A stretch of 64,000 nucleotides of DNA from Papaver somniferum (lineage: Eukaryota; Streptophyta; Magnoliopsida; Ranunculales; Papaveraceae): the NCBI RefSeq assembly GCF_003573695.1, contig NC_039360.1:125140336-125204335 (forward strand), written 5' to 3'. Shown here in pieces: positions 1 to 10,040 of this stretch. Under the pieces are notes generated by a model. The model made no database searches. It saw only the letters and a program-made list of their open reading frames with translations, and was not told the DNA's origin. Made by a program: the position numbers and the translations under genes. The stretch's first letter is position 1; each line of letters begins with the position of its first letter.

Positions 1-38
1 CTACTGGAAATTATATTTCTAACTTTTCATGTTCTACC

Positions 39-230
39 GTGTGTCTAGAAGCTTGCACAGCTATGGCATCAGAACCATCCTCTCTATTGACATGTTCTTA
101 TTGTACTCTCAAGGGTCATGATCTCTCAAATTGTTTCAAGTACAAACATAAGATAAGATATTTCAATAAACTTCAACGAAGAGCAAATTCAGTTAGCAAA
201 CAATCTCAAGTTTGTTCAGAAGTCGTCTAA
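39..230 (+). pseudogene. Retroelement gag zinc-knuckle fragment
   Basis: The open frame of 63 codons contains CSYCTLKGHDLSNC, a C-x2-C-x4-H-x4-C zinc knuckle followed by a basic stretch (KYKHKIRYFNKLQRR). That arrangement is typical of the nucleocapsid end of plant LTR-retrotransposon Gag, where it binds RNA. The frame begins at the window edge without a recognisable Gag N-terminus and no protease follows, so it is a fragment. Downstream to about 420 there are short lysine/serine-rich open stretches but nothing recognisable. Copia (Sirevirus-like) affiliation is only suggested by the copia LTR remains further on. Confidence 0.55.
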
Positions 231-588
231 GGTATATAATCTTATCTCTTCCCCGAAGAAGTTAATTTCCAAATAAAAAATTAGATCACTAGAGAAAAGA
301 ATGCGGTCTAAACAGTCTGTGAAACATGGTTCTAATAATTCCCTTCAAGAAAGTTATGGTGGACAGATTATTGTTCACCCGAGCACAACTTAAATGTGTT
401 GGTTGTGTATTTTGTCTCATATGCCTGATTCAAAAGTGACAAGGGTTTGCACACTTCAGGATTTAGGAAAAGAGAAAAGGGATTTTATTTTTTGTTTTTA
501 TTGTTATTGTTGTTGTTGTTGTTGTTTTGTTTCTTCTTTTTGGTTTTGTTTTCACTTTTTTTGAATTCTTCCATCCTTTCATATCTAA
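231..588. other. Non-coding stretch with a (TTG)n microsatellite
   Basis: There is no credible gene here. Positions about 499-527 hold a short TTG/GTT microsatellite followed by T-rich sequence. An open frame running from 447 through it gives a poly-Leu/Phe stretch, which is the translation of the repeat and not a protein. Confidence 0.6.
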
Positions 589-1077
589 GGCCTATTCCTA
601 TGCATATGGCAAACATCAGATTTTTCCATATATGCACCCACTATGGGTATGCCAAACTGCCTAACTCATATGCTTATATGTCAGAAATAACATATAGGCA
701 TATACGATGGAGTTTCCAGCGAGCGATAAAGACTCCGTCGCTCGATGGTCTCTTTGTCTCCAACGGTACTCTCTTTGTCTCCAGCGATAAAGACTTTATC
801 TTCGAGTAATTTTATACATATATAATCTTTCATTCTCTCCTACTTTTTCACTTTTCAATATGTTTTTATATTTAAAGGGTTCCACTGATTATATTATAAT
901 AGTAAACTTTTTATAAATACACCACCATACAAACACAAATATGTTTTTTATTCATTAGGGTCCCACCCAACACAATTAAATATATACTTTTAATCAAATT
1001 TGTCATATCTACCATAGTGGGGAAACTTATTTGGCATGCCAAACTCATTTTTTTGACATGTTGCATAGGAATAGGCC
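589..1077. mobile_element. Tourist-like (PIF/Harbinger) MITE
   Basis: The ends are perfect 16-bp terminal inverted repeats, GGCCTATTCCTATGCA at 589-604 and its reverse complement at 1062-1077. They are flanked by a TAA trinucleotide on each side (586-588 and 1078-1080), the 3-bp duplication expected of PIF/Harbinger elements. The 489-bp interior has no coding capacity. It holds further subterminal inverted similarity (TGGCAAAC-like and GGCATGCCAAAC-like words) and a small GC-rich duplicated block near 705-805. Confidence 0.75.
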
Positions 1078-1255
1078 TAATTGATATTGAAAGGGGTTTA
1101 CTCTGTTTGATTAATAAAAGACGATGAATATCAACAATTCTGCCTTCTTTAGGGTTGACAGTTGTGCGTACGTGAACCCTTTTTAGTGTATAAAGGTTCC
1201 ATAACCCTACATTCCTTTTTCCCTTCTCTGAAAACTCTTTTTATCACAAGATTGC
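1078..1255. promoter_or_regulatory. Candidate TATA box and leader before the 1256 reading frame
   Basis: TATAAAGG lies at 1189-1196, about 65 bp before the frame that begins at 1256 and 110 bp before the ATG at 1301. The spacing suits a plant promoter, but no expression evidence can be drawn from sequence. Confidence 0.3.
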
Positions 1256-1685
1256 TTGTTGAGTCTGATTTGTGAATTCCCTCCACAATCTCATACTTGT
1301 ATGGAGAATCCAAGCATCATGTCTTCTGATAGAAAAGATGTTAATATGATTGTTAAGCCATCAATCATGAATAAAAAAGAAAAATCTCATGTTCCATCAA
1401 CTTTGAAAAGAAAAAAAAGGAATGTGAGGAAACCAAGAGTTGTTCCTTCAAAAATTTAAGAAGTTTTATGGCGTTCTAGAAGAGTTGATTGAAACAAGAA
1501 AGGAGTTTCAGCAAATTAAGGATATTGCTCTGAGGATTCTCGAAATTCAGAAGGCCCTGGTTCGACATCAATTTAGAAGGTTTATTGGAATTGACTCATT
1601 TCTTCATGAACCTTATGTTCCAGTGGCTGTTGACGACAAGGAGTTCGAGGACGATAAAGAATTTTTTAGAGGTCTTGATGTCTAG
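1256..1685 (+). pseudogene. Unrecognised basic/coiled protein, frame-shifted
   Basis: Two overlapping frames read as one protein broken at about 1452. The first ends in a lysine/arginine-rich segment (KRKKRNVRKPRVVPS). The second continues with a helical segment (KKFYGVLEELIETRKEF) and an acidic C-terminus (DDKEFEDDKEFF). The in-frame ATG at 1301 (MENPSIMSSDRK) is the more natural start. The composition change from basic to acidic and the clean switch of frame at an A/T run suggest a single-base indel in a once continuous protein of about 125 residues. I do not recognise the family. The location among copia-type remnants suggests a retroelement accessory or leader ORF, but that is inference. 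Confidence 0.4.
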
Positions 1686-1936
1686 GAAACTTCTTATGAG
1701 AATTTATTCTTGTGTTTTAAGAAGGATAACTAGGGTTTGGAATAGCCATTATTGTGCGTACACATAGTTGTTTCCAACGATTTTCATCTTGCAATGTTTT
1801 TAGATTTATTTATTTAAATTCTAAAATTTATTTGGAAGATGATTTTGCAGTATTAACCTTTATGGTTTCATATATTGCAACTTGTTATGGGTTATGTGTG
1901 TTTGTGTCCGTGAACTATGATTGTCCCATATATGTC

Positions 1937-2185
1937 AAAAGTTAAGTCTTTCAGATGTCATTATGAAAATATAGATAAAAGATTGAATGAGATTTTGACA
2001 ACAAAAGTTAAGCCTATTATGTCATTATGTAAATATTGATGGAAGACAGGATGAACTTTTGTCTACAAAAGTTAAGCCTATTATGTCATTATGCAAATAT
2101 TGATGGAAGATAGGATGAACTTTTGTCTAAAAAGATTAAGTCTATTATATGTCTTTATGGATGGAAAATAGAATGAATCTTTGAA
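1937..2185. repeat. Tandem repeat, unit about 66 bp, nearly four copies
   Basis: A unit beginning AAAAGTTAAGCCTATTATG and including GATGGAAGACAGGATGAAC repeats from about 1937 to 2185. The two middle copies are almost identical and the outer ones are diverged or shortened. It starts about 250 bp after the frame-shifted ORF. No function can be read from it. Confidence 0.75.
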
Positions 2186-2838
2186 TATTCCGCAGTATTG
2201 GTCTTTCCCTGTGTTGATAGTGGTTTTTAGCTTAGGGAGAAAACTGTAAAGTCTGTCTACCTGATCCAGCATCAGAAGTAGTAGACCTTGATATGTCTGT
2301 ATTCCGCAAGGAATTTGAAGAATGTATCAAAATATGATGAGTGCCTATGACTCTCTTCATATTGTATTAAAACTCAAGCTTCCTAGATGAATTGTTCACT
2401 AATATAAAGCCTAATGAGTATTTGAAGCTCATGGCTGCATTATTCATTAATGCATGGTCTGCTGAGTATTTTCCCATGCTATGTTTCCCAGTTGAACTCT
2501 TAATACTGACATGACATGACAATTAATGTTCGCTCGCAGCGAAATAACATGAATTTCCGAAGTGTCAGGATTAAGATACGCATGAAGGTACCCAATCAGA
2601 AACACGCAAGTTGCGCTGCTCTTTGAGATAAAAATTAATGATTTTGTGCCAGCGCGCAAAATTCACTAGAAATTGATTAATTTTGTGTCTGCACGCAAAG
2701 TTCAATTTTCTAACCTAATCAATTTACAAAAATTAGGTCTTTTTTCGGCCTGCGCAATATCTCAAACCCTATTGGTCGAGACCAAACCTAGGCAAGTTGG
2801 GAAATTGATCCGTCATGGAATAGTAGAAGCAAAACCCT
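2186..2838. other. Unassigned intergenic sequence
   Basis: No gene, TIR or LTR boundary is visible. Around 2640-2720 two similar words (GCGCGCAAAATTCA and GCACGCAAAGTTCA) are repeated about 50 bp apart. Confidence 0.4.
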
Positions 2839-2944
2839 ATTGAGTCTGACTTTCTAGTTGATTCTCTTGAAAGTATATTGGAGTTAGTCCATACAGTTTG
2901 CTAAGCGAAATATTGGGTGTGGTTGTTAGACCCCCGTTTTTTCA
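2839..2944 (+). mobile_element. 3' terminal fragment of a Sirevirus-like copia LTR
   Basis: This 106-bp piece matches the last 104 bp of the LTR that ends at 8750, including the terminal CCCCCGTTTTTTCA. It is followed by the same host sequence (CATGCTACTTTTCAG). Because the flank is also shared, this is a duplicated locus and not the 5' LTR of the downstream element, which would be followed by a primer-binding site. Confidence 0.7.
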
Positions 2945-3525
2945 CATGCTACTTTTCAGAAATTGCACAAGAGTATCGAGACTCTATTTCACTATGAGAA
3001 CTACCAAACCGGCTTATTTAGTTGAGGCTCAAGTGATTTTTTGACAATCATTTATATGAGGTTATCGCTAGTGATGCCCCGAGTTTTAAGCCACTTCAAT
3101 AGAGGTTTTCTTCTCTTCTTATCAAGCATGGTGGCCTAGGGGTTTATGCTACGGACAATACTAAATAGTATTGCTATTTAGCCTCATATCCAACCGTGGA
3201 AAAAAGGATGTGCTTGCTTCCTGTAATTGTAGGGGCTTACCTTGACTTTAAGGGAGGAGATGAGCTAGCGGCCTAGCAGAAATTACTTGTTTCTCGAGAC
3301 CCCGTTATAAGTTCTATCCATATATGGGAAGTTATACTACCTACGCGCTGGTAAAACCAACTCGACCGGATCTACCGACCTTGGAAGAATTCCACCTGCT
3401 TTCCATAAAGAAGGGGAGATCTGCTACTTACTGCTCACAAAAGATTTTATTTGTCGTCATTCTCTTTCTTTGTGCATTGAGTTCAAAGAATATCTTACAA
3501 ACTAAGACCTTACAGGATACTGCTC
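2945..3525 (+). pseudogene. Fragment of RT-related plant gene family (copy 1)
   Basis: Positions 2945-3186 align with 8751-8975. They translate, with stops, into KPAYLVEAQ-, LLIKHGGLGVY- and YCYLAS-like segments. The LPI(K/R)xGGLG-(V/L)Y pattern is characteristic of plant proteins annotated as putative reverse transcriptases, C-terminal to the RT domain. Compared with copy 2 this copy carries about 305 extra bases (roughly 3187-3491) before the shared TTACAAACTAAGACCTTACA. The frame is broken by several stops. After about 3525 the sequence changes to GC-richer LTR-like DNA. Confidence 0.55.
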
Positions 3526-3739
3526 GGCCGACCGGTTTTCCTTAGCAGGCACTGCCTGTGGCTAGCCGGCCACGCCCCATGTTATTGCTTGCTGGCTCCT
3601 CTTTCTCGTCAACCAATCAAAACGCTTAAAATGCGCAGCACACACTTTTGATTAAAAGTGGAAGTTGGCTGGTCGCGCGCCTAATTCCTTAAGGAATTGA
3701 ACGTAGGCTGCCCATATCAGTCTCAAAACGATCACGACC

Positions 3740-4620
3740 ATACGTTTTGGCCAGCCAATTCGACGAGCCAGGCCTCCTCCCAGTGCATCCACACAAGATC
3801 CATGATACTCACTGGCGTGCCCATTTTATTCCGACCAATCAGAATCCCCATAGCGCGCCGGCAACAACCCTAACCACAAGCCAAATTAGGCCGGCTACGC
3901 GGATGAAAAAGGGCTCAAAGGAATTAAGACCGCATATGGCGGTCTCAAATCAATCATGGTCGTCCAACTTCGCCAGTCGAATTGACCGGCCTAGATTTAA
4001 TTCCAATAAACAGGCAAGGAGCGGACATACTCACCTGCAGCCCGGCTGTAATCCTGGTCGATCGAATTATTCCCTGCCCGCGGCTAACACCTAAAACCGT
4101 TAGCACAAAACAGGTTGGCCACACGGCCATAAAAACCTCATTACGACCAGCGGCATCACACTATTGTCGCAAAATAATCTCGGCCATCCAACTTCGCTAG
4201 CCGAATCGACCGGCCTAGGTCTAATTTTAGGCGACCAATAAGATGTTATCGCGATCACCGGCCACCCCTCTTCCATGAGGACTGATCGGCAAAGCGACGA
4301 CCTACTTGTATGGCTTCTGAACGGCTGCCCAAAGGTGGCTAGTCGCGCAGCCCACAAGGGTCTTAAATGAATTCAACGGCAGCCATCAACTGCCGCAAAT
4401 CATCTCAGCCACTCAATTTGGCTAGCCAATTTAACTGGTCTAGATTTAACTTGGGCCAACCAATAGGATGTCAAAATGGCTACCAGCCATCACTCTCATA
4501 TAAGGACCGACCAGTTCACCTTCGGCATGCACGAATAACTCCTGGCAGCTTTCTGAAGATGGTCGGTCATGCTCCTTTTAAGACATTAGGCTCCGCGACT
4601 AACTTAAACAAGCCTTACAC
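3740..4620. repeat. Imperfect tandem repeats of about 220 bp inside the LTR
   Basis: A block with the pattern CCAACTTCG-CAGTCGAATTGACCGG followed by CTAGATTTAA and CCAATA recurs near 3965, 4190 and 4410. A partial match occurs near 3745. The units differ by many substitutions, so the array is old. Confidence 0.55.
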
Positions 4621-4622
4621 AA

Positions 4623-4713
4623 CGATGCTTCATGAGCATCGATTATTTTAAGTCGCTTTCTTAAAAGCGATGCATTATATGCGTCGATTACGAACGATGT
4701 TTTATAAATATCG
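4623..4713. repeat. Cluster of four short hairpins
   Basis: Four consecutive inverted repeats lie within 91 bp: 4623-4641 (CGATGCT/AGCATCG, perfect 7-bp stem), 4653-4670 (TCGCTTT/AAAGCGA, perfect), 4668-4686 (CGATGCAT/ATGCGTCG, one mismatch) and 4695-4713 (CGATGTTT/AAATATCG, one mismatch). Three begin with CGATG. They lie between the tandem repeats and the promoter part of the LTR. Confidence 0.7.
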
Positions 4714-5153
4714 ATTTCACAAATAATTTAATTATTTGACCCAAAAGCATTACATGTTATTTCTTGCGGCAAGTCTCATGACTTGACTCCTAACATACCG
4801 TCCGCCGCCTAGCTTGCGCGTGATTGGTCAAATAGCTAGGTCTGACAAGCAAGATCCACTCAACAACTTGCTACATATTTTCCACGAAAATACTCGAGAC
4901 ATCACGTCACAAACTGGGGGATGTTTATCAGGGTATTGGTCTAGCGGTTTACAGCGTGTGGCGTGCAACACGCCCATTATAAGAAAGTGTCAGGAAAGGC
5001 GGATAGTTAGTGAAAGCAGAGAAGTAATGGGTGTACACCAACCCGTCTTCCGTCATTCAAAGACGTGGTTTTCAACATTTTCACACGATCCCACTTCTCC
5101 ATCACTCAACTACTCCCACTTCCTATGAGATTAGGGTGCGTTCAACTATAACT

Positions 5154-5164
5154 TATATAAATAG
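5154..5164 (+). promoter_or_regulatory. LTR TATA box
   Basis: TATATAAATAG lies about 350 bp from the inferred LTR end and is followed by a C/T- and A-rich leader. The complete LTR at 29900-33151 has ATATAAATAAG in the same relative position. Confidence 0.5.
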
Positions 5165-5503
5165 GTTTTCAACCAATTTCAACAAACAACGGTTATAAAC
5201 ACAAGTATCCATATTCTGATACAAGTCATAAAACAACCACACCTTCATAGTTAACCATTCTGATCTCTACACCTTCTTCGCTTTCCTTCCTAATATCAAT
5301 CCTTCTCCTTCATTTTGTGACCGAAACAAGACTGGAACGACAATTTCTTGGTTTAGGCCAGAATTGTACAAATTGATTTCTCGAATATAAAGTACTCCCA
5401 TGCAGTGCATTTGTTTAGGGTTTAGATTCGTTTCTCGGCGGCACACCCAAATTTACCATTTCCAGCAGAATCAGTTTTTACCCCAAAACACCCTGATCCA
5501 CAT

Positions 5504-6364
5504 CATTGTGTAAATACTGTGCGGCTCCGTAAGTTTTCTTATGTCGAGCATTTACGATTAAATTAATCATGGGTTCTCTTGTGGTTAATTTAATTGAGTA
5601 TTTTGGATACGAATTCATGTTTCATGTATTTTGTCCAAAGAAATCCTTCTTTTCTTGTGAAAGTAAGGTCGCTCTTGTTGTTCTTTCGGGAATGACATTT
5701 TATAAGGGAGAGTTCTTACTTGAACTTGTGCTTAATTTCCAAATCTTTGTGGGGAGTGTGGTTGTGGAATATTGCAGGAGTTTTCTTGTATCTTTATTAA
5801 CTCCTTGGTGAATGCATTTCGTTTCGGCTATATGATTGCATCTAAACAAAGTTGATATGTTCTATTTTGGTCATGAAGTATCTATATGGAAATTTCATTA
5901 GGATCCCACTAGTTTTCGTACCTTTGCCAATTTTATTGACAAAAAAGGGGAGATTTAATGTGTAGTTCACACTACAAATACATATGGTTTACGGATCATT
6001 ATGTAAGGGGGAGTGGTTTCCATGAGAGATGAAGTATTGACTAAGGGGGAGTGATATATATAACCATAGTATTGTTGTCAAATTTGTGATATAATCAGAC
6101 TTTAATGCTGTGTAATAATACTATGACACTGTATAATAATGATTGAGAGCTTTGGTTTACTGATTGTTATGGCTACGGATCTTCAACAACTATAATGCTG
6201 AGTTGAACACATTCATAATCACTGAAGTACTTTGAAGTGACGAAGATTTCGAGTAATGTTGAAGAATCAAGGAAAGGCATTTGGAATGAGAGCTGCAAAG
6301 TTTATTTATTTTGTATTCCATATGTATTGATAGTTTTGTCAGTAAAATTGACAAAGGGGGAGGT
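5504..6364 (+). mobile_element. 3' internal region of Sirevirus-like copia element with repeated polypurine tracts
   Basis: The sequence directly upstream of the LTR at 6365 contains a polypurine tract AAAGGGGGAGG (6353-6363). Three additional copies of the same kind lie at 5941-5953, 6005-6013 and 6043-6051. Multiple polypurine tracts between the last ORF and the 3' LTR are a known hallmark of the Sirevirus lineage of Ty1/copia. No integrase or reverse transcriptase coding remains in this stretch. Short open frames (5569-5811, 6237-6449) are not recognisable. The left boundary with the gypsy LTR fragment is approximate. Confidence 0.6.
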
Positions 6365-6984
6365 TGTTAAAGCACTTCTCGGTCGAACTCACAAGCGTTA
6401 CTATCTCGAGCTTGTTGTCAAGTTTAGTTTCCAAAACTACAAGTCTTGATTTCTAGTCTACTTATAGCTAAGTCTCGGATTAGGATAAAAAGTGTCGTTG
6501 AGCATTAGACTTCACGGCGTTCATCGATTGAAGACGAAGAACTACTAATGAGAGCTTGTGGAACTTCATCAACAAAAGGTATGTGGAGACTTGAACTCAT
6601 CTATCACTCAAAAGTCTATCTACTCTATCTCCTATTTGAGACAAAAGTCGTGTCGCTATAGACTTCAATTATACACATTTGATATTTTGAGTTGAGTTTA
6701 ACTCGCTTACATATTTCTCGAAATATGTGTTGGTAAGCTTTCGCTTTAACCAAGTTCATCTTACATTCTTGACGAAAGTCAAAAGATGATTATGTGAAAA
6801 TCGCCTAGTAACATCTTACATGATTTGTGTGAGACAGTCATTTGATGTAGACTCAAAATGTTTCGTATTGATCATTCAATCACTTGAAAATTGCTTTGAA
6901 GCTAATAGTTTGTGTGAGACAGTTATTCCCGTCTTCCGAGAATGTTTCAATGGTTGAAATGAGAGTTTAGAACAATTGGATATA

Positions 6985-7235
6985 AACACAGTATGCGTAC
7001 TTGAATATGTGTAATCCAAGTTCGGGAACCATGGTATGCATACCCGTGTGCATATTTTTTGTTTAAGTCAAGGTCCGGGAGATCAATACGCATACCGGTA
7101 CGCGTACTGGCGTGAGGTTCAAGTTCCGGGACTTTATTGAGTTTCATGGTATGCATACCAGTTCGCATACTGGAGAATCCGAACTCAGTACGACCACTAA
7201 GGTAAGTGTACCCGTTTGCATACTTGAGTGGATTA
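6985..7235. repeat. Palindromic GCATAC motifs in the copia LTR
   Basis: Several copies of a palindrome-like element built on GTATGCATAC and GCATACCGGTACGCGTAC occur at about 6990, 7030, 7090, 7150 and 7210. They lie about 0.5-0.7 kb upstream of the TATA box, where enhancer-like repeats are expected in an LTR. Confidence 0.6.
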
Positions 7236-7699
7236 TGTTCTAAAATCGGTTTGTTCATGAACTAATACATTTATATATTAAGGAATGCAATCTTTGCAAA
7301 CCGTGGCTATAATGTTCATGACTTGATTCGAGTGAATCAAAATCGATTTTTCTTCAATCGTGTCTTGTATACTTCTATGAGAATATAAACAATTGAACAA
7401 CTCTAAAACTAGTTTCACTTGAGTTATTTGAACTAGTTATGGTTAAGATGAATATGGTTGATATGAAAGTGTTCATATGGATAACTTCAGTTAACTATTG
7501 TTGAGCCAACAAAGGTGTACACGTTTAGGTACAATTACCCATATCTAAATGAAGTCACTTTTCATATGTGTGTAACAAGCTAAGTTCGATCTAACGGTTG
7601 AAAGATATTAGCTTGAGTCTAATAAGGTTTTCATCTAACGGTGAATATTGAATGCTTCGTTACCAAGGTAACATTGATTGCAAAACCTGATTTGAAGAC

Positions 7700-7709
7700 T
7701 ATATAAAGG
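7700..7709 (+). promoter_or_regulatory. Copia LTR TATA box
   Basis: TATATAAAGG is followed by an AACCTAATCCTGACACC-type leader. The related solo LTR has TATAAATAG at 46964-46972 in the matching place. Confidence 0.5.
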
Positions 7710-8750
7710 AGAACTCTTGCAACTGGGAAACCTAATCCTGACACCTCTTGTATGATACTAGTTTCGATTAGAGTCGATTCTCCTTTAACCTTAGGTTTTT
7801 CCAAAACCCTGTAGGTTAACGACTTAAAGACTTTACTGGGATTGTGAAGCCAGACCCAACTATTTTCTCTATAGTTGCATGTTCTGATCTTGCTATTTTT
7901 TATCGTGATTGAGTACTATCTTCTCTAAGATTAGCTCGAGATTTAAACTCCGATAAGCAAGATAAAAAAAAGTCACAAACATCTTCATCTCATCATTTGT
8001 GATTCCACAATATCTTTTTCGCTACCATACGATTAAGATTATTGTAAGGTGATTTATATTTCTAGGCTGTTCTTCGGAATATAAGTCCGGTATATCAATT
8101 GGTTCGTGTTCACCTTGATTTATCAAAAGACGGAACAAAAAATCATAGGTATATCTGTGGGAGACAGATTTATTTATACAATGGACTTTTCTGTGTGAGA
8201 CAGATTGGTTTATCAAGTCTTCAACTTTGGGTCGTAGTAACTGTTAGTTGTGGGTGAGATCAGCTAAGGGAATCAAGTGCGTAGAGTCCTGCTGGGATTC
8301 AGAGACGTAAGGAGCGCAACTGTACGTTGATCAGTGTGAGATTGGTTAGGGTTCAACTACATTCCAGTCTGAAGTTAACGTGGAGTAGGATAATGTCTGT
8401 AGCGGCTTAATACAGTGTGGTGTTCAAATCTGGACTAGGTCCCGGGGTTTTTCTACATTTGCGGTTTCCTCGTTAATAAAAATTCTGGTGTCCGTGTTAT
8501 TTCTTTTTCGCAGTTTATTTTTTTATATAATTGAAATATCACATGTTGTTTATTAGATTCAATTGGGAATGCAAATTCCTATTTGCTTGATTGCAGCTTG
8601 AATTGAGAAATAGAGATATAACTATTTGATATACTTTTCTTAAGATTGAGTCTGACTGTCTAGTTGATTCTCTTGAAAGTATATTGGAGTTAGTCTATAC
8701 AGATTGCTAAGCGAAATATTGGGTGTGGTTGCTAGACCCCCGCTTTTTCA

Positions 8751-10040
8751 CATGCTACTTTTCAGAAATTGCACAAGAGTATCGAGACTACCAAACCGGC
8801 TTATTTAGCTGAGGCTCAAGTGATTTTTTACAATAATTTATATGAGGTTATCGCTGGTGATGGCCCGGGTTTTGAGCTACTTCAATAGAGGTTTTCTTCT
8901 CTTCTTATCAAGCATGGTTGCCTAGGGGTTTATACTACGGAAGATACTAAATAGTACTGTTATTTAGCCTCATGTTTACAAACTAAGACCTTACAGACTA
9001 AGACCTTACATGATACCATCTTGAGGCATTTTGGCATCTCTGGTTTAAGCTCAGGTTTCGAACAGATTATTATACTTTACAGTCAGGTATGTGAAGTTGA
9101 AGTTTCCTCACTAGGTGTTGATGATATTTCCCCCCACTCCATGAGTTCATTGGAAATTTAATATTTTGATGTAGCGAAGAAAGATGTGTATGTTTTTTTA
9201 GAGATGTCGGAATGTGATATAGTTTTATGACAGTGCAACTAAACCAAACACGCACAAGACTATTTGTTGGCCATTCCTATAGATGGACTTAATAATAAAA
9301 TTGGGCCATTCCTATAGATGTGTATGTTTTTTTAGATATGTCGGAATGTGATATAGTTTTATGACAGTGCAACTAAACCAAACACGCACAAGACTATTTG
9401 TTGGCCATTCCTATAGATGGACTTGATAATAAAATTGGGCCTCCGCAATTCAGTGTCGTTCTTCGGTATAAGCTTCGGATCCCCTTATCTGAAGAAGGAG
9501 GCTTATGACCTTGTTGTGATAGGAAGATCGATACTTTTGGTGATCATTCACCGCATTGTGCTCATGAGGTCGGTCTTAAGTTCAAACATGACCTTGTTAG
9601 AGATACCATTGATGATATGTATTTTCAAGCAGGTGTTCTGGCAAGAAAGGAGGTGGCTTTGGTCTTTCTCTCTAGTGATGGTTCAGCTTTGAGACCGACA
9701 GATATCCTGGTTTATAATTGGGATAATGGACATGATTTGTGCATAGACATAACTGGCTTATCCCATTTTACAGGTGGCGGTGTCCGTGCTTTCAACCATG
9801 GTCAGGCAATCAATAGTTTTGTCGGTAGGAAATAAACTAAATATCTCGAGAAGTGTAAGGCTCAAGGATATAGTTTTGATACTCTTGCCTTTACTGCTTT
9901 GTATGAGCTTCACTGTGACATCGTTGACTTTGTGAAGAGATTGCGAAATTACATGACTTGCGCAATGTTAAAGCAACAAGTTTTTCATTCCACGGGATAG
10001 GGGTTGCTATTCATAAACGGGTTGGAGCGCGATAGCGAGA
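8751..10040 (+). pseudogene. RT-related plant gene family, degenerate C-terminal part (copy 2)
   Basis: The frames joined across stops give a consistent protein: KPAYLAEAQ, LLIKHGCLGVY, LRHFGISGLSSGFEQ, YLLAIPIDGLNNKIG, PPQFSVVLRYKLRIPL, FGDHSPHC with KFKHDLVRD, LARKEVAL, LRPTDILVYNWDNGHDLC(I)DITG, VRAFNHGQAI, KYLEKCKAQGY, FDTLAFTALYEL and KRVGA. This order matches the C-terminal region of a plant-specific family usually annotated as putative reverse transcriptases. Its GDHAxxC-H, LRPADxLxxxW and DLTG blocks may be nuclease-like, but that is inference. At least six stops or frame changes and an internal 134-bp duplication show that it is dead. Confidence 0.65.
9185..9452. repeat. Tandem duplication, 134-bp unit
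   Basis: A unit beginning TGTGTATGTTTTTTTAGA and containing AACCAAACACGCACAAGAC occurs at 9185-9318 and again at 9319-9452, with only a few differences. It repeats the YLLAIPIDG-coding part of the pseudogene, so it arose in the coding sequence after or during decay. Confidence 0.85.

Larger units (their letters stand above)
3511..5503 (+). mobile_element. Truncated gypsy-type long LTR
   Basis: The right half follows the same order of features as the complete LTR at 29900-33151: GGCCGG-rich modules, then a block with a TTGGTCTAGCGGTTTACAG word, a TATA box, a T/C-rich leader, GTGACCGAAAC, TTGGTTTAGGCC and GATTTCTCGAATATAAAG. It therefore belongs to the same LTR superfamily but is strongly diverged. 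The left terminus is missing where it abuts the pseudogene. The likely right terminus is CCACATCA at about 5503. The segment is GC-richer than its surroundings. Confidence 0.5.
6365..8750 (+). mobile_element. 3' LTR of Sirevirus-like copia element
   Basis: It starts TGTTAAAGCACTTCTCGG directly after the polypurine tract and ends CCCCCGCTTTTTCA, giving TG...CA ends and a length of 2386 bp. TATATAAAGG at 7700-7709 is the likely promoter. The same family is present as a solo LTR at 45935-47791 and as the fragment at 2839-2944. Single-copy flank begins CATGC. No reading frame inside is likely to be a gene. Confidence 0.75.

Noticed and set aside
447..809. 120-codon ORF with a poly-Leu/Phe segment that looks like a membrane helix
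   Set aside because: The hydrophobic run is the translation of a TTG/TTT microsatellite, and the rest lies across the MITE boundary.
2839..8750. A single copia element with 5' LTR end at 2944 and 3' LTR at 6365-8750
   Set aside because: The sequence after 2944 is the same host flank as after 8750, not a primer-binding site, so the first piece is a duplicated locus fragment.
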